This document shows, one piece after another, positions 6,606 through 7,829 of a stretch of 7,829 nt of DNA (positions are counted from its first letter, which is position 1; each line of letters begins with the position of its first letter). Below the pieces are notes generated by a model. It saw only the letters and a program-made list of their open reading frames with translations, searched no databases and had not been told where the DNA came from. This stretch comes from Acidimicrobiia bacterium (GTDB lineage Bacteria > Actinomycetota > Acidimicrobiia > IMCC26256 > PALSA-555), in NCBI GenBank assembly GCA_017853455.1, contig JAFMJM010000105.1, positions 1-7,829 on the forward strand, given 5' to 3'. The translations under genes were made by a program, and so were the position numbers.

Positions 6606-7829
6606 CGGCCTCGTAGTCGGCGTCGCGGAGCACCGTCGCGTCGATCACGGCGCCGGCGTCGCGGATCGCGTCGACGACCCGGGGATCGGCCGCGACGGTG
6701 CTGACCCGTCGTCGCTCGGCCGTCGTGCCCGTCAGCTCGGTGACGAGGTCGTCGACCCCGCTGGTGGGGACGAGTCGGAGTCCGGACCCGGTCGCCGCGG
6801 CGATCTCTGCCGGGTCGGCGAAGATCTGGTCGAGGAAGAAGTCGACCCCGCCCCCGTCGGCGGCGAAACCGGCGAACCAGCCGGGACCGTCGAGAGCGCC
6901 CCGATCGTCGCGGTACTGCGCCGCCAGCACCAGGTGCGCCGCGAACGTGCCCCGGTCGTGGGCGTCGACGGCAACGCCCGGACCGTGGGCCTCGACGGCC
7001 GCGACCTGGGTCCAGAAGTCGGTGAACGCCGAGACGAGGCGGGCCCGGGTGGGACGCACCGTGGTGATCGCGAGGTCGACGGCGACGTCGCGGTCGACGA
7101 GCCGGTCGGTGACCCAGCACACGGCGGCGTAGGACTCGTGCCCGACGACGACGGCGAGGGACCGCCCTCGGCACGCGTCCGGATCGAGCGTGACGACGTG
7201 GCGGCGCTCGCGCTGGAGCACGCACTCGGCCGGAGCCCGGACCCCACACGAGCAGGTGTCGCGTTCGGTCCGGGTGTCGTGCAGCCGGGCGGTCACCCAC
7301 CGGGGGCTGTCGACGAGGGCCCCGGTGAGCGTGGTGCCGCCGGTCTTGGGGGAGTGGAGGAACACGACCACCCGGTCGGCGGCGCGGGCGGCGACGGCGA
7401 GGGGGTCGAGCAGGTCGCCCCAGACGTGCTCGAAGGTCGGGGGTGCGGGGGCGCGGGCGGCGTCGAGGATCGGACCCTTGGCGTGGAGCAGCCACGGCCG
7501 GGTGGGTTCCCGGTCGAGTGCCGCCATGAGTGCGGGCTCGGTGAGGATCGCGGTCACCCGGTCGGGACCCACGGTGAGGGTGCTGGCGTTGACCATCCCG
7601 GCGGTGGGCACGAAGCGGTCGGCGTGGTCGGCCCAGGCGGTGGCCAGACCCGGCGGGAGCCCCGCCCACTGCGACGGATCGGTGATGCAGTCGTAGGCGT
7701 ACTCCGGGTCCCGGCGGACCTGCCAGAGCAGGGACGGGACCCACACCTCGGCGCGGAACTCGGCGAACGCCGGATCCGCCACCCGGTAGAGCGCGGCGCC
7801 GTTGAGGTGGTGGCGGAGTCCGGGCGGGA
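6565..7829 (-). CDS. Sulfotransferase-like protein, N-terminus outside window (partial)
   Basis: The frame reads leftward, stops at TGA 6567-6565 and stays open to the right edge, giving at least 420 codons. A GTG at 7782 is possible, but coding-like sequence (HHLNGAALYR, 7783-7812) continues before it, so the true start lies outside. Numbering from that GTG, FLHSPKTGGTTL (141-152) matches the 5'-phosphosulfate loop of PAPS-dependent sulfotransferases (HIPKTGGTS-type), VVGHESY follows as in the Sulfotransfer_2 group, and TVRPTRARLVSAF (241-253) matches the 3'-phosphate site (RDPxxRxxS), with Arg243, Arg248 and Ser251 kept but Asp-Pro changed. Four cysteines (177, 179, 187, 204) sit between the two PAPS motifs. 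The part before residue 130 (YAYDC, NAS, LLHAK) is not sulfotransferase and resembles the tail of a glycosyltransferase-like domain, by inference only. Expected role: sulfation of a glycan. It converges on the GT2 gene. The fold is likely; the activity is unproven. Confidence 0.78.
   Translation of the reverse strand, partial: PPGLRHHLNGAALYRVADPAFAEFRAEVWVPSLLWQVRRDPEYAYDCITDPSQWAGLPPGLATAWADHADRFVPTAGMVNASTLTVGPDRVTAILTEPALMAALDREPTRPWLLHAKGPILDAARAPAPPTFEHVWGDLLDPLAVAARAADRVVVFLHSPKTGGTTLTGALVDSPRWVTARLHDTRTERDTCSCGVRAPAECVLQRERRHVVTLDPDACRGRSLAVVVGHESYAAVCWVTDRLVDRDVAVDLAITTVRPTRARLVSAFTDFWTQVAAVEAHGPGVAVDAHDRGTFAAHLVLAAQYRDDRGALDGPGWFAGFAADGGGVDFFLDQIFADPAEIAAATGSGLRLVPTSGVDDLVTELTGTTAERRRVSTVAADPRVVDAIRDAGAVIDATVLRDADYEAVIARLLDDPGFRS

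Noticed and set aside
6503..7744. 413-codon minus-strand frame overlapping the sulfotransferase-like gene
   Set aside because: Almost entirely Arg, Pro and Gly; it is the +1 shadow of the frame that carries the PKTGGTT motif.
1..7829. Mobile element, tRNA/rRNA, CRISPR array or phage origin
   Set aside because: No transposase motifs, long terminal repeats, tRNA-like folds or regularly spaced repeats were seen, and codon usage is uniform across the genes.

Overview
The window is dense, very GC-rich DNA (by eye well over 70% GC). Nearly every third codon position is G or C, starts are ATG or GTG, and intergenic gaps are tiny. This fits a high-GC actinobacterium. The gene set (DUF4012 protein, FkbM methyltransferase, GT2 glycosyltransferase, sulfotransferase-like protein) reminds me of Acidimicrobiia such as Ilumatobacter relatives, but that placement is an impression, not a computed result. 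No RNA genes, CRISPR arrays, insertion sequences or phage genes were seen.

Layout: (1) from the left edge to 955 (+), the 3' part of a long coiled-coil protein of unknown function. (2) 956-1060, a short regulatory gap with an 8-bp repeat over the stop codon, a perfect 16-bp palindrome and a TAGCAT -10 candidate. (3) 1061-3946 (+), a 961-residue membrane protein. Its N-terminal half has the shape of a WecA/TagO/MraY-type polyprenyl-phosphate sugar-1-phosphate transferase whose catalytic motifs are broken; its C-terminal half is an extracytoplasmic DUF4012 module. (4) 3943-5640 (+), a 565-residue protein with two different FkbM-like methyltransferase domains in one chain, joined to the previous gene by an ATGA overlap. 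(5) 5682-6605 (+), a GT2 glycosyltransferase. (6) 6565-7829 (-), the 3' part of a sulfotransferase-like gene that runs off the right edge and converges on, and overlaps, the GT2 gene by 41 bp.

The three plus-strand genes 3-5 are very likely one transcription unit. Together with the converging sulfotransferase they look like part of a locus that builds and decorates a surface glycan: sugar transfer (GT2), methylation (twin FkbM domains), probable sulfation, and a membrane protein that may hold or hand over a lipid-linked glycan at the cell surface. The most unusual items are the apparent pseudoenzyme PNPT-DUF4012 fusion and the double methyltransferase. Each assignment rests on motif reading; the shared pathway is inference.
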